Shown here in pieces: positions 55,220 through 64,000 of a stretch of 64,000 nucleotides of DNA. The stretch covers positions 372,001 to 436,000 of the forward strand of contig OY755171.1 in NCBI GenBank assembly GCA_963576735.1, in the 5' to 3' direction. Under the pieces are notes generated by a model. The model was not told the origin of the DNA, did not search any database, and saw only the letters and a program-made list of their open reading frames with translations. How positions within the stretch are numbered: the stretch's first letter is position 1; each line of letters starts with the position of its first letter. This stretch comes from Bedellia somnulentella. Lineage: Eukaryota; Arthropoda; Insecta; Lepidoptera; Bedelliidae. The translations under genes were made by a program, and so were the position numbers.

Positions 55220-55670
55220 AGTGAATGTTGGGTATGGCAGAAGAAGCATGAAAGTCGACTGTGCAGTGGAACTGAGATTCCTCAGAAATATATGTAATGT
55301 AAGGTTGTGTGATAGTGAGAAATAGTGTGATTCGTGAACGAATAGGTTTGAAAGATGACGTAGTATGCAAGATAGAAAAAATAATTATAAGGCGATTTGG
55401 GCACATAAAGAGGATGGATGAAAATAAAGTAGCGAAAGAGATATATAGAGCCAATGTGGATGGGATTGTTAGTAGAGGCCGGCCTCGTAAAACATTTCTA
55501 GACCAGATAAAAAAGTTCTTATAAAGGCGGGCGTCCGAAGTGAAAAGAATAAAAGAGCATGTATGAGAAGAATAATGAATGTAAGGGAAGTAAGGGAGGT
55601 TTGTCAAGATAATACTAAGTGGCGATCGATAGTCTCTGCTTACCCCAATGGGAATAATGGGCGTGAGTAT
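55220..55670 (+). pseudogene. LINE C-terminal fragment, broken
   Basis: Reads ECWVWQKKHESRLCAVELRF (start), then in shifted frames IRERIGLKDDVVCKIEKIII, RRFGHIKRMDENKVAKEIYR and RGRPRKTFLDQIKKFL, then ACMRRIMNVREVREVCQDNT and KWRSIVSAYPNG. This order is the far C-terminus of a LINE polyprotein common in Lepidoptera. At least one frameshift and stops (for example after the KKFL segment) are present. The same tail recurs at 20.8, 23.4 and 43.6 kb. Confidence 0.7.
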
Positions 55671-55689
55671 AAGTAAGTATAGCTTTTCA

Positions 55690-56880
55690 GAAAATGATTC
55701 TAGTATTTTAAGTAAATAGAAAGCTTATTCGTTCTGTGAGGTCGATTGAGACGGAAAACAGATAAACTTCGTATATAGTCATTCAGTCCTTCGCAATAAG
55801 TAAATCTACCATGTACACTATAAACGCTTTCCACAAAACTGAACAACGAATATGGAGAAGGATGAACGATGCAAGTCATTTAAATATCACTTTCGTCGTC
55901 ACAAAAGGAGGTTTGTAGGCGAATATTTACGTGAAAGCTATAGCATTTAACACCAACTACCTTTACAGGATTAACGTTTGGAGATCAATAAAAAATCTGA
56001 TACATGTAAAAGATATATCTTGGGAATAACATCACGAGATTAAAAAGATAAAAATATCGATGGAAACTAACATTTACATAAATGTAAAAGTATTAAAAAC
56101 ATGTTCTATTGTTAAAACATCAAACGAATGCCCATGAAACAGGAAAACCAGAAAATCAAGTTTGATGTCACGCAACTTCTACCGCAAACCGATCCTCGTA
56201 TATCAAGAAGTGGCAAATCTAAGATTTGTCGTAACTAATTTGTGTAGATCCTTACCTAACACAAGCCACTAATAAAGTCAGAATGAATTATACACTTTGA
56301 GGCTTCTTTGTACAATAAATGTATCTACTAGTAGTGGCAAATCGCAACACAACAAAGAAAGAAACCACGACGAAGCAACGCAACGAAATCGATACAGTTG
56401 GTAATGTCAAGGTTGCCTACATCTCGCAATTAATGACCGCGGAGCAGGCTGCGGCGGCGTAGTGTTGTGGGGAAACCAACGGGACCCGTTAGCTCACAGG
56501 GTTTCCCCAAATCACACTGGTTCAATGTCTCACACATACCATTGAATCCCAAAGTCACAACATTATTCTAATTCATTTCCTGTATTTTTTGTTATTGTAG
56601 CTTTTACTCAATAATCTAGAGATGTTTTGAATTATTAATAGCCATCACAATGTATGATTAAATATAATTTTAAAACTTTTTATACGCCTTAACACCCTAT
56701 GAGTATGTCCTTTCGACTACTTTCTACTTCAAATTATATTTTCTATTAACTGGTATACGAGCTACCAGTAGTCTATAGTATTTTAATAATATTACACATT
56801 AGTTCAATTCATTTCTATAAAATGTATTAAATGATTGTCACATCCTGCTGGCAACTTTGTTTTGAGAAAGTGTTATGAGA
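55690..56880. other. Gene-free Mob2 intron stretch
   Basis: No recognisable exon or repeat. Confidence 0.3.
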
Positions 56881-56893
56881 GTGGAATACTGAC

Positions 56894-57051
56894 TGTGTGA
56901 GGCGAGCCACTCGTTGAGGTCGAGCCCCTGCGGCAGCTCGACCAGCTGGCGCATGTCCAGCTCGGGCAGCTTGCGCTCCAGCAGCGCCTCCTGCAGGTAC
57001 AGCTTCGGGTCCCCGGCGGCCTCTCCATCGCGCTCCTTGCGCCGCGCCTTC
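56894..57051 (-). CDS. Mob2: Mob2, exon 3 (first common exon)
   Basis: One base completes a codon from either first exon, then KARRKERDGEAAGDPKLYLQ, EALLERKLPELDMRQLVELP and QGLDLNEWLASH, ending in the first base of a Thr codon. The PELD...LV.LP.G.D.NEWLASHT block is the signature at the start of the MOB fold, which tells MOB2 from MOB1 and MOB4. Acceptor 'ccgttacag', donor 'aca|gtcagt'. Confidence 0.93.
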
Positions 57052-57059
57052 CTGTAACG

Positions 57060-57857
57060 GAAAACACTTCTTACTCATCTCATCACACGCGAACCACACT
57101 AAACAATAGACGGTTAAGTAATCATTACAATAGCCTCTTACTACAATACAATCTAACTTGCAATTACATTCAATGCACTGCGTCATGTATTGAAGATAAA
57201 CTTTTTACCCTCAACGAAGAGGCTGGAACGAATGTTGATATTTACGGTCCGAAAAGTGAAGGGCCCGATTCGATAGAGAAGGCCAGCGTGGGATGTCCAC
57301 GGAGCAGGGCCTCGAGCTGCGCATGACCAGCTGATCACTGTCTTTATGGACTTGAAAAACTTTAAATTGTAATAAATACCTATATGATTCCTATTCCCGG
57401 AAATTGAACGTCTATTTAGTCATGTTGACGTCATATCGTAAAAAAAACAGAATCTTAAAAAAATAATGTTTAAGCAGTGATTTATTGCGACAAGTAACCA
57501 GTTGATAATAATAGTTATCAGTATTATTGCTTATCGACAAACAATTTTTTTTTAAACAAAATACAATAAAGACCAATTTAATAAGGACACGCGTTTTCAC
57601 GTCGCTTGTGGGAAATTGGGCACGGAGTATGACTCGGTGAAGTGTCCCACGGACGTGATCGAGGTCACCATTGTGTGCAAAGCGGTGACAATCACTGCAC
57701 TGACCTTAATAAGCCTCTAATACATAGGTATCATAAATCATAAACGTACTGGCTATTAGTTTTGTTTACAACTTAGACCTAATCAGCAACCCACGTCCCC
57801 TCGCGCTACTTTAGTATTAATGTGGTAGAGCCACGTCCGTGCGAGGGCCATACTAAC
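57060..57857. other. Gene-free Mob2 intron stretch
   Basis: Sequence between the exon 3 acceptor and first exon 2; 57255-57345 is moderately GC-rich but has no splice-bounded frame. Confidence 0.3.
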
Positions 57858-57928
57858 TTGCCGAGGACGGTATCAACGAACACGGACAGCCACAGCATGA
57901 GTAGTTCGACGCAGCGGTCCAGGTCCAT
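57858..57928 (-). CDS. Mob2: Mob2, alternative first coding exon 2
   Basis: ATG at 57928 gives 23 codons, MDLDRCVELLMLWLSVFVDT and VLG, and two bases (AA) that exon 3 completes to Lys, so the protein continues K-KARRKERDGE. Donor 'ggcaa|gttagt'. The middle (VELLMLWLSVFVDTVL) is strongly hydrophobic. The human paralogue also starts with a short MD-type N-terminus before the shared core (family knowledge). An upstream acceptor-like 'gtgcaag' (57964) is in frame with an extended reading (WDVLGSNGPRG), so this exon could also be internal. I prefer the first-exon reading because the phase-2 end matches that of exon 1. Confidence 0.7.
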
Positions 57929-58169
57929 GCCGCGCGGGCCGTTGGACCCCAGCACGTCCCAACCTTGCACTCCGGGATACCACTAGAACTGATCCGCGCG
58001 ATCACTGCGCTCATTTCACCGATATATCACTTCTGTGTTCACCATGCTCTTTTAAATGTGCAAATCACCTCAAACAATGAAACTCACGTTGTCCTACAGA
58101 AACTGTCACAGTTTTTTAATCGAAACTCGACATTGAGCAGTTATCGCGAGTATCTGGTGCGGCGCTCAC

Positions 58170-58240
58170 CTGAAAGGCACGCTCGAGTAGACGTAGGAGG
58201 GCAGCGAGAACAGCACGCCGAGCACCACCGCGTGGCACAT
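58170..58240 (-). CDS. Mob2: Mob2, alternative first coding exon 1
   Basis: ATG at 58240 (A at -3) gives 23 codons, MCHAVVLGVLFSLPSYVYSS and VPF, and two bases (AG) before a consensus donor 'cag|gtgagc'. Spliced to exon 3 it reads R-KARRKERDGE in frame. Spliced to exon 2 it would be out of frame and soon stop, so the two first exons look mutually exclusive. The N-terminus is hydrophobic and could be a signal sequence or membrane anchor. GC-rich 58245-58380 upstream is a likely 5' UTR. Confidence 0.6.
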
Positions 58241-58530
58241 CGTAACGTTAACTGATTCCACTTGACTCGCGACTGGACGGACTGGCGTCGCGGATTGCTC
58301 GCGGTTGCGTTAGCGTTCGCGCCTCTTGCCTCTCGTTCGCACGTCCTCTTTCCGCCCGCGACAGAAACGACCGACAACAGTGCTCATGCGGCATCACTAT
58401 TTTCCCAAATCTTGACCTACTATCGCACGTAAAAATAAATTCGAGCATCTCACAACAAGTCGGTCGCAATCACAACAGAACATTTCCAGTTTCGGTCGAT
58501 GAAACTGAACAGTGTTAAACTTTTATTAAA
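58241..58530 (-). promoter_or_regulatory. Probable Mob2 promoter/5' UTR region
   Basis: CpG-rich 58245-58400 directly upstream of exon 1. A TTCAGTT initiator-like motif lies near 58510 on the - strand. No TATA box placed with confidence. Confidence 0.35.
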
Positions 58531-61500
58531 CACATTACTAAGTTCAAGGACAGCAGGAAAGAGCGTGGCCGATGAATACGTATTTGCTGGCAGTTGATTA
58601 CATACTAAAATATTAAAAAGCTCGTTAACCTAAAAAAGTTTACATAATAAGGTGAAAATAGTGCCAGCCTATCGATGTCTCTGTTAGCAGGTAAAATCTT
58701 GGGAGGAGACAGAAGAGTCCATAAATGAAGCTATGTATAAAAGAGGAAATTTCGCATATCATAGTGATCATAGTGAGTTTCGTGTATCGTAGATCAAACA
58801 AATATACTTTTACAAAATAAATCATATCAACTATATTTATTCACGCGATTAACAATATCATTAAAAATAGTGTATCCCATTTGTCCATGACAAACCGTAA
58901 GTAGATGATGGATAATAAAAAAATGAAACTTCATAGTGTACCTACTATTTTTGGGACTAAACTTTTCACCTTTCGGTTAATCGATCGCCAATGGCAATTT
59001 TTCACTGAGCGGGACTCCAAAATTAATTATAATCAATGTAGTCTGGTAACTTCCAGAGACCGTTTAGTGATGCCAGTGCCAGGTAGCCACAACGAAATCG
59101 AAAAGGGCATACCTTATGCCCGAGAGCATTAACCTGTGGCTCGGTGCCAATATTCTGTCATACTAGAGACCACAGCATTAAATAAGCTGTCTTGTTGTCT
59201 ACTGGTATTTCCCAGAAAATACCTTAATGTCAAAATGTTCTGAAATCTTATCTCAGAATAAAAAACAATTCTTCGTAATAAAATTGCAATTATACGGTTT
59301 TAATATGTTTGCCAATCACGAATATCTTAATTCCGTTAATTAATATTGATTAAAATATCTTGTTTCCTATTAAACACTTATGATTATGATTTTGAATTGC
59401 CAAAGACATCAACGTTTTGTTTTACTTAAAGAGCGCTTGTCCACATCATATGTTGAAATGATTGTGCAACTGAAGCAGTTTCAATGTTGACTGGCGATAT
59501 TGCGACGAGCATCGGGCCGGCGTCGCCCACTCGTGTACACCAAACGATTAAGTTAAGTGCTTCTAGTCATCATGTGAGATTCAACTATATGAAGCTTTAG
59601 TAATCAGCCATTTACATTATCTAAGGTAGGCATAAATTGTGAACATTTAAAATGGCACAGTAATACCACCGCTCTGTCATAGTCCAGGTTTTATTGTATT
59701 CGAAATTACTGTGAATCAGAGCGCTGTGTTTTTGTGTTCCTTCTACAGTACCATTGTTATGTCACCACGTACCGTAATTTTATGATTTTACAAATTTTTA
59801 TAAATTTAAATATGTACTCAAGCTTTAAAAGCAAAGTTTGAAAAGTTAACTGTATGAGAAACATCGACGTGATAGCAGTGTGAGCTCACAAACGACAATA
59901 GCGATGACACAAGCAAGTAAAGGGAACCGATTTGCTAAGTCTTCATTATGTATTAGTATTAACATTGACCCAAAGGTTGTTAAATTAACAACGTATAAAT
60001 AGAAGTTTGAAGTACTTACTGACATCAACACCGGTACTCGCATGTGATGAGTTGTAAAACTTACGAGGTTGGATGTTGTGATGGGGTCAAAGGTGTCAGT
60101 GGGACCTCGTACAACAACAAAGTAGTTAAATTGAAAATTGCTGGTGTTTTCAACGAGCTGAATTTAGATGTCAACAAGGTTGTTATTTCAACTAGGACGA
60201 GTTGGTCATGCCTCCCGTGGCGTCCGCTAGTGAATGCAAAGAAAGCCACTATTAACCCTGATGTCCATTACGCTCCAATGACGTCATAACTTGGCCTTGA
60301 ATGGATTTAGAACGTGGCAAAAAAGCAATCTCGCTACGCTCCAGAGGCGACAGAGCTGGAAAATAATTACTGCGTTCAAATTGTATCAGAGCGTCAAGCA
60401 CGTTCCCTCAAAGACCTTCAACCGTCCAATATGGCGCGTACTTTTTATGCCTTTTGTAGAATTACAATTACAACACTAGATCTCTAGTTTTTACAATTTA
60501 TAAAAGAATCCAATTACTTAACAATCCAACAACGTATCGCCACTGCTTCAGTTCTCGGTAGCAATTTAAATTTAAAAAATGATGATTTATGAAATAAAAG
60601 TGTGTTATATGTTCCTGAAACGATTCATGATGACTACTTGTCAGCGTCACGCAGCCTATCCCAGTGATCCGAACTAACTAGTGCATAAAGAAATTGTCGC
60701 AAAGAGTCGTCCGTCCATTGTCAGCGGAGTGCTTGCAGCGCACTATTAACAAAGAGCAGGAAGGTATCCATCACTCGTTCTGATGCAATTAGAACAATCG
60801 ATGGGATCGGTTCGGGAGAGTCACTTATCGGAGAGTGGGCGCCGACACAAAGTCATACCTCATTACATCAAATCAAAATAATTTGAACGATTACATTTCT
60901 ATCCTAGCCCAAAAACCAATTTTATAATAATGTAAGCTACTTATATTCATTAGTGTGTAATACGTCTAGTTCTATATTTATTAGTCTATTATTGCAGACC
61001 ATATTATACGTAATAATTTATCGGAACTTCGTCAATAATTCTTATACCTTTGTTACGTATAACTAATGAAAGAATCGTACGAGGGAGGTAAAGTAAATGT
61101 GAATGTTACATTGGTAGTGCAGCTCTTCAGAATGTCGGCTCGATGAGAGCGTAGTACAAAAACGAGGCATTGTGCTGCGTGCGCGCTTGTGCGTAAAAAC
61201 TGCACTTTCACCGCGCACCACCATCTACCCGCGCGCGATGTTGCGAATGAAAAGATGACAATTACTTTTGTTATGGTAAACTAAAACTTACAACAGTATA
61301 TTTGATACGGCCATCCATCGAACCCGATTTCAGCATCCTTTACGGAAACTGTGAGGTGTGGATTCTTCCAAATTATTGAGAGTTAGTAATATAAGAATTA
61401 ATTTACAAATCTCTAATGACATTTAATAAGTCATGAAAAATAACGGGCTAAATGCATTTCCTCTTTTTTGGCCAACGAAGGTTTCTTATAATTAGCAGAA

Positions 61501-62800
61501 GGAGACCCTTTTGCATCATAACTCAAAAGTCTGCGAAAAGGTCCCTCAGGTTTTTAAGCCACTTACGAATTTAACAGACAGTGGGTAAGGCAGTCAAAGA
61601 GATTATTTAAGAGTAGTACTTTCATCTTCTAGTGAGTTACGAAACTTCAAAAGATTTTTCATTAAAGTATACTAAGGTGTGCCGTTCTATAGAATACAAA
61701 AGAGGATGCTTAGGGATTAATTGTAAAGATAATTTATATAGTATAGGTAATTGAAACTTAATTTCATCAATGACAATTGACTTGATTTTGTAATTCTTCA
61801 TATTTTGATTCTGCGTATAATGATTTAGCTGTTTTATATATAAACGGTTTGTAAAGGTGCGTTGCGGTAGGAGACCTATTCATTTATCAGTAAAAGTTTT
61901 GTATTTGCATTAGCAGAATTTTTACCATCACCTACACCAACATCAGTGTACAGTGTAATATAAAAGATCCATAGCATTTCATAACTAAAAGTTACGTTTT
62001 TAATTAGTTCCTTTAAATAAAAGATATAAATAGAATAGTAAAGAATATAACCTAAGAGAGCTATATAAAGTTTTCTGCACCAAGAACCCAGGAAGTAAAT
62101 GTAGGCGATAGACAGCCTATAAGTAATTCAGAGTATGAGGCTGCAAACAAGATCAGAAGTGATTCATATCGCTGAATGTTTGATAAGGGCAGCCGCTGCA
62201 TCCCAAACTTACGGAGTTACCAACACTTTGCCGTCATAATATGCCGTCGTGAATAAATGATTGGTTTATTTCCAAGTTGATCCGCCTTCTTCAGTGATAT
62301 TGCGCAATATGGCGACACGTGTGTGCGATAACTGTTTCCAGTTGTTACAGGTTCGCGTCGCTTTGTTTGGTTTGGATCGATCACCTGTACTGCTAGTTTA
62401 GTTTAGCGCTGATTTGTAGACACTGCATCAAACTACTTAATGCTTTGAAAGTATTTTTCTGGTTTGAAGGAATTTGGCCTGCCCTGGATAAGTCACCGTT
62501 TAAAAACTACCAGAATTACTTTGTTTTAGGGAAAAAGTTCCTCGCTGATTTTTTGGCAGCAGGATACTATATGAATCATCAAAAGGGCGAATTATACACA
62601 AGATCGTTACGCATATCCTTTTCGAAAGACTGTCAATACCTTATTTCTCACGTAAAATATTTTGTGTCACACGCCTCATGCTATCTTTGAGTAACTAACT
62701 GCTAGTCGTCAAAAAGGCTGATTGAAACGAAGGTCTGGTTATTCAATTCAGTTCTAGAAACTAATTAATTTTGTGTTATTTCATGAAATGATCCTAATGA
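58531..62800. other. Gene-free intergenic stretch
   Basis: No exon chain, repeat family or RNA gene that I can support. 61130-61260 is GC-rich ('ctgcgtgcgcgcttgtgcgt') and could be a promoter island of a gene beyond view. Confidence 0.3.
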
Positions 62801-62809
62801 TTACCGTAA

Positions 62810-64000
62810 GAGCGGGTTACTTTAGCTCTAGCGGGTAACTATGGCTCAAACCGGAAAAAAAAATAAACTTCCCACCTCATCGTTATTATGGTGGCAAACT
62901 ATCTAGTTGAATTTGCTAATGTTAGCTGGCGGTATTAGCACTCGTTTTTTATTGGTTGCACAGTTCTGACATGAGTTTTCACTGTCAGTTTGAATTCAAA
63001 CTTACCTGCCATGAACACTTGGACGATTTACGTCTGCAAACTTTCTTGTGAAACAGTGGGTTTTAGGTAAGTTTTACTTTATTATTTTATTTTTTGTGGT
63101 CAGAAATTTATTCATAAGTAAAATAACGGCAGAAACTATAGTGTTATCATAAGTTTGAGTACTAAAATATTCAAAATTAAGTGTGGGGTTACTTTAACTC
63201 ATATATTCGGGTTACTTTGGCTGTTCAGCCAATGTTACTTTATCTTTATCTTTTACAATGTTGTCTTTGAACTACCTAGACTTTGAATGACCCAGACAAG
63301 GGTATATACAGCAGGACCAAAAGCGGATGGATAGATACAGTGACCTTTGAGGATTGGTTTATCAAACATCTCATTCCCATTCTTAGGAAAAAAGATAGAT
63401 AAAAGAACCTAGAAGATCCTAAAGAGTCCTAACGTCCTGTCGGACTGTGAAAAGCCAAACATTGCGTTCGTTTGTTTGCCTCCTAATGCAATACACATTC
63501 TTCACCCACTGGATGTTGCTTACTTCAGGCCACTTAAATGCAAGTGACGTCAAATTCTATTGGACTGGAAGAGCAAGGCCCACTACACCAAAAGATCAAA
63601 TTCCTCGCCTGTTGACAACAAGTAAAATAATGATGATTCTCATTCATAAGACTGGCTGATTAGATACTGTATGACTTAAGTTCCTACTATTTTTGATATT
63701 TTATTAGTATAAAGTAAAAATTACGTTTTTTATAATAAATATTATAAAGTTTTTAACATTTTGTTAGCTTGCTGCTTGTTGATTTTGGAAAAAAAATGTT
63801 TTGTTAAAGTTTCCTTTGAAAATTAAACTTTTTTATATGTCAGATGTTTCTTTTTTTATATTCTATCACTTAAAAGTGTTTAAATTGGCTAAGTATTTGA
63901 TTAAGTATCGTTATGGAGTGTAAAAAAAATGCAAGCCAAAGTTACCCTCTTTTAAGAACAACTTTGGCTCAAAGTAAAAAAAAATATGGTCACAGTTTTA
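62810..64000 (+). mobile_element. pogo/Tigger-like DNA transposon relic
   Basis: Transposase relic at 63288-63640: KSGWIDTVTFEDWFIKHLIP, then IAFVCLPPNAIHILHPLDVA and YFRPLKCK, a stop, and RQILLDWKSKAHYTKR. The W..F..WF and CLPPNATH..QPLDVA.F.P.K blocks are the second half of the pogo/jerky-type DDE domain. Stops and a frame break make it inactive. The surroundings repeat 'gggttacttt(a/g)gct' (62817, 63186, 63207) with complements near 63937 and 63961, perhaps end repeats of the element. The right end is outside the window. Confidence 0.65.

Noticed and set aside
58171..58377. Open - strand frame from 58377 that stays in phase with the upstream-extended exon 2
   Set aside because: Its composition (Arg/Ser/Cys/Ala-rich, GC-driven) looks like untranslated CpG-rich sequence, and the 58240 and 57928 starts give cleaner, phase-matched N-termini. 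Not excluded without transcripts.
60044..60289. 81-codon + strand ORF (MMSCKTYEVGCCDGVKGVSG..)
   Set aside because: No recognisable domain, codon bias or splice context; both strands are open, suggesting chance.
1..64000. CRISPR array, bacterial operon or viral genome
   Set aside because: No regularly spaced repeats, no prokaryotic gene density and introns in the recognised genes. The FP-like domain in LINE ORF1 is a retrotransposon feature, not an integrated baculovirus.

Overview
The window is AT-rich animal nuclear DNA, most likely from a moth or butterfly (inference). Short GC-rich exons sit in large introns packed with retroposons and DNA transposons of types common in Lepidoptera: tRNA-headed SINEs, non-LTR retrotransposons with simple-repeat tails, PIF/Harbinger, hAT, piggyBac and pogo relics. 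A run of 200 N at 38203-38402 is an assembly gap.

Host genes. (1) The last two coding exons of Hip14, the insect ZDHHC17 palmitoyltransferase, lie on the + strand at 4264-4514 and 10380-10556, with a 5.9 kb intron full of mobile elements. (2) An unrecognised + strand gene is inferred from six GC-rich, phase-compatible exons between 23165 and 37826. (3) Mob2, an NDR-kinase cofactor of the MOB family, lies on the - strand from about 58.4 kb down to 40.8 kb. It has two alternative first coding exons (58170-58240 and 57858-57928) and common exons at 56894-57051, 43843-44064 and 40829-41025. The unknown gene and Mob2 converge on the gap region.

Mobile DNA, left to right: a deleted piggyBac copy (103-550); SINE family A copies (2356, 3861, 7528, 25361 and relics); palindromic tRNA-headed retroposons with 13-bp target duplications (3044-3234, 4689-5076); a broken LINE (5455-7083); a Harbinger element (7214-10221) carrying nested insertions; a nearly intact LINE (about 12.8-17.7 kb); a hAT-like foldback built of ATCGAT-rich arms (19275-20122); an OTU-domain ORF next to a 696-bp foldback (27230-28317); LINE relics at 29.2-30.2, 33.9-36.5, 39.5-40.6 and 55.2-55.7 kb; a DNA transposon with 415-bp near-identical terminal inverted repeats (45337-52557), split inside its transposase gene by a second intact LINE (46955-51712); and a pogo-like transposase relic at the right end.

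The observations most worth a second look are: (a) in the 12.8-17.7 kb LINE, ORF1 ends in TGA-CTA, a known readthrough context, followed in the same frame by 178 open codons that run into the ORF2 start; (b) the palindromic tRNA-headed retroposons with clean target duplications; (c) the ATCGAT-array hAT foldback; (d) the young long-TIR transposon and its LINE interruption; (e) the paired 23-codon hydrophobic first exons of Mob2. All names come from reading the translations; no database search was run.
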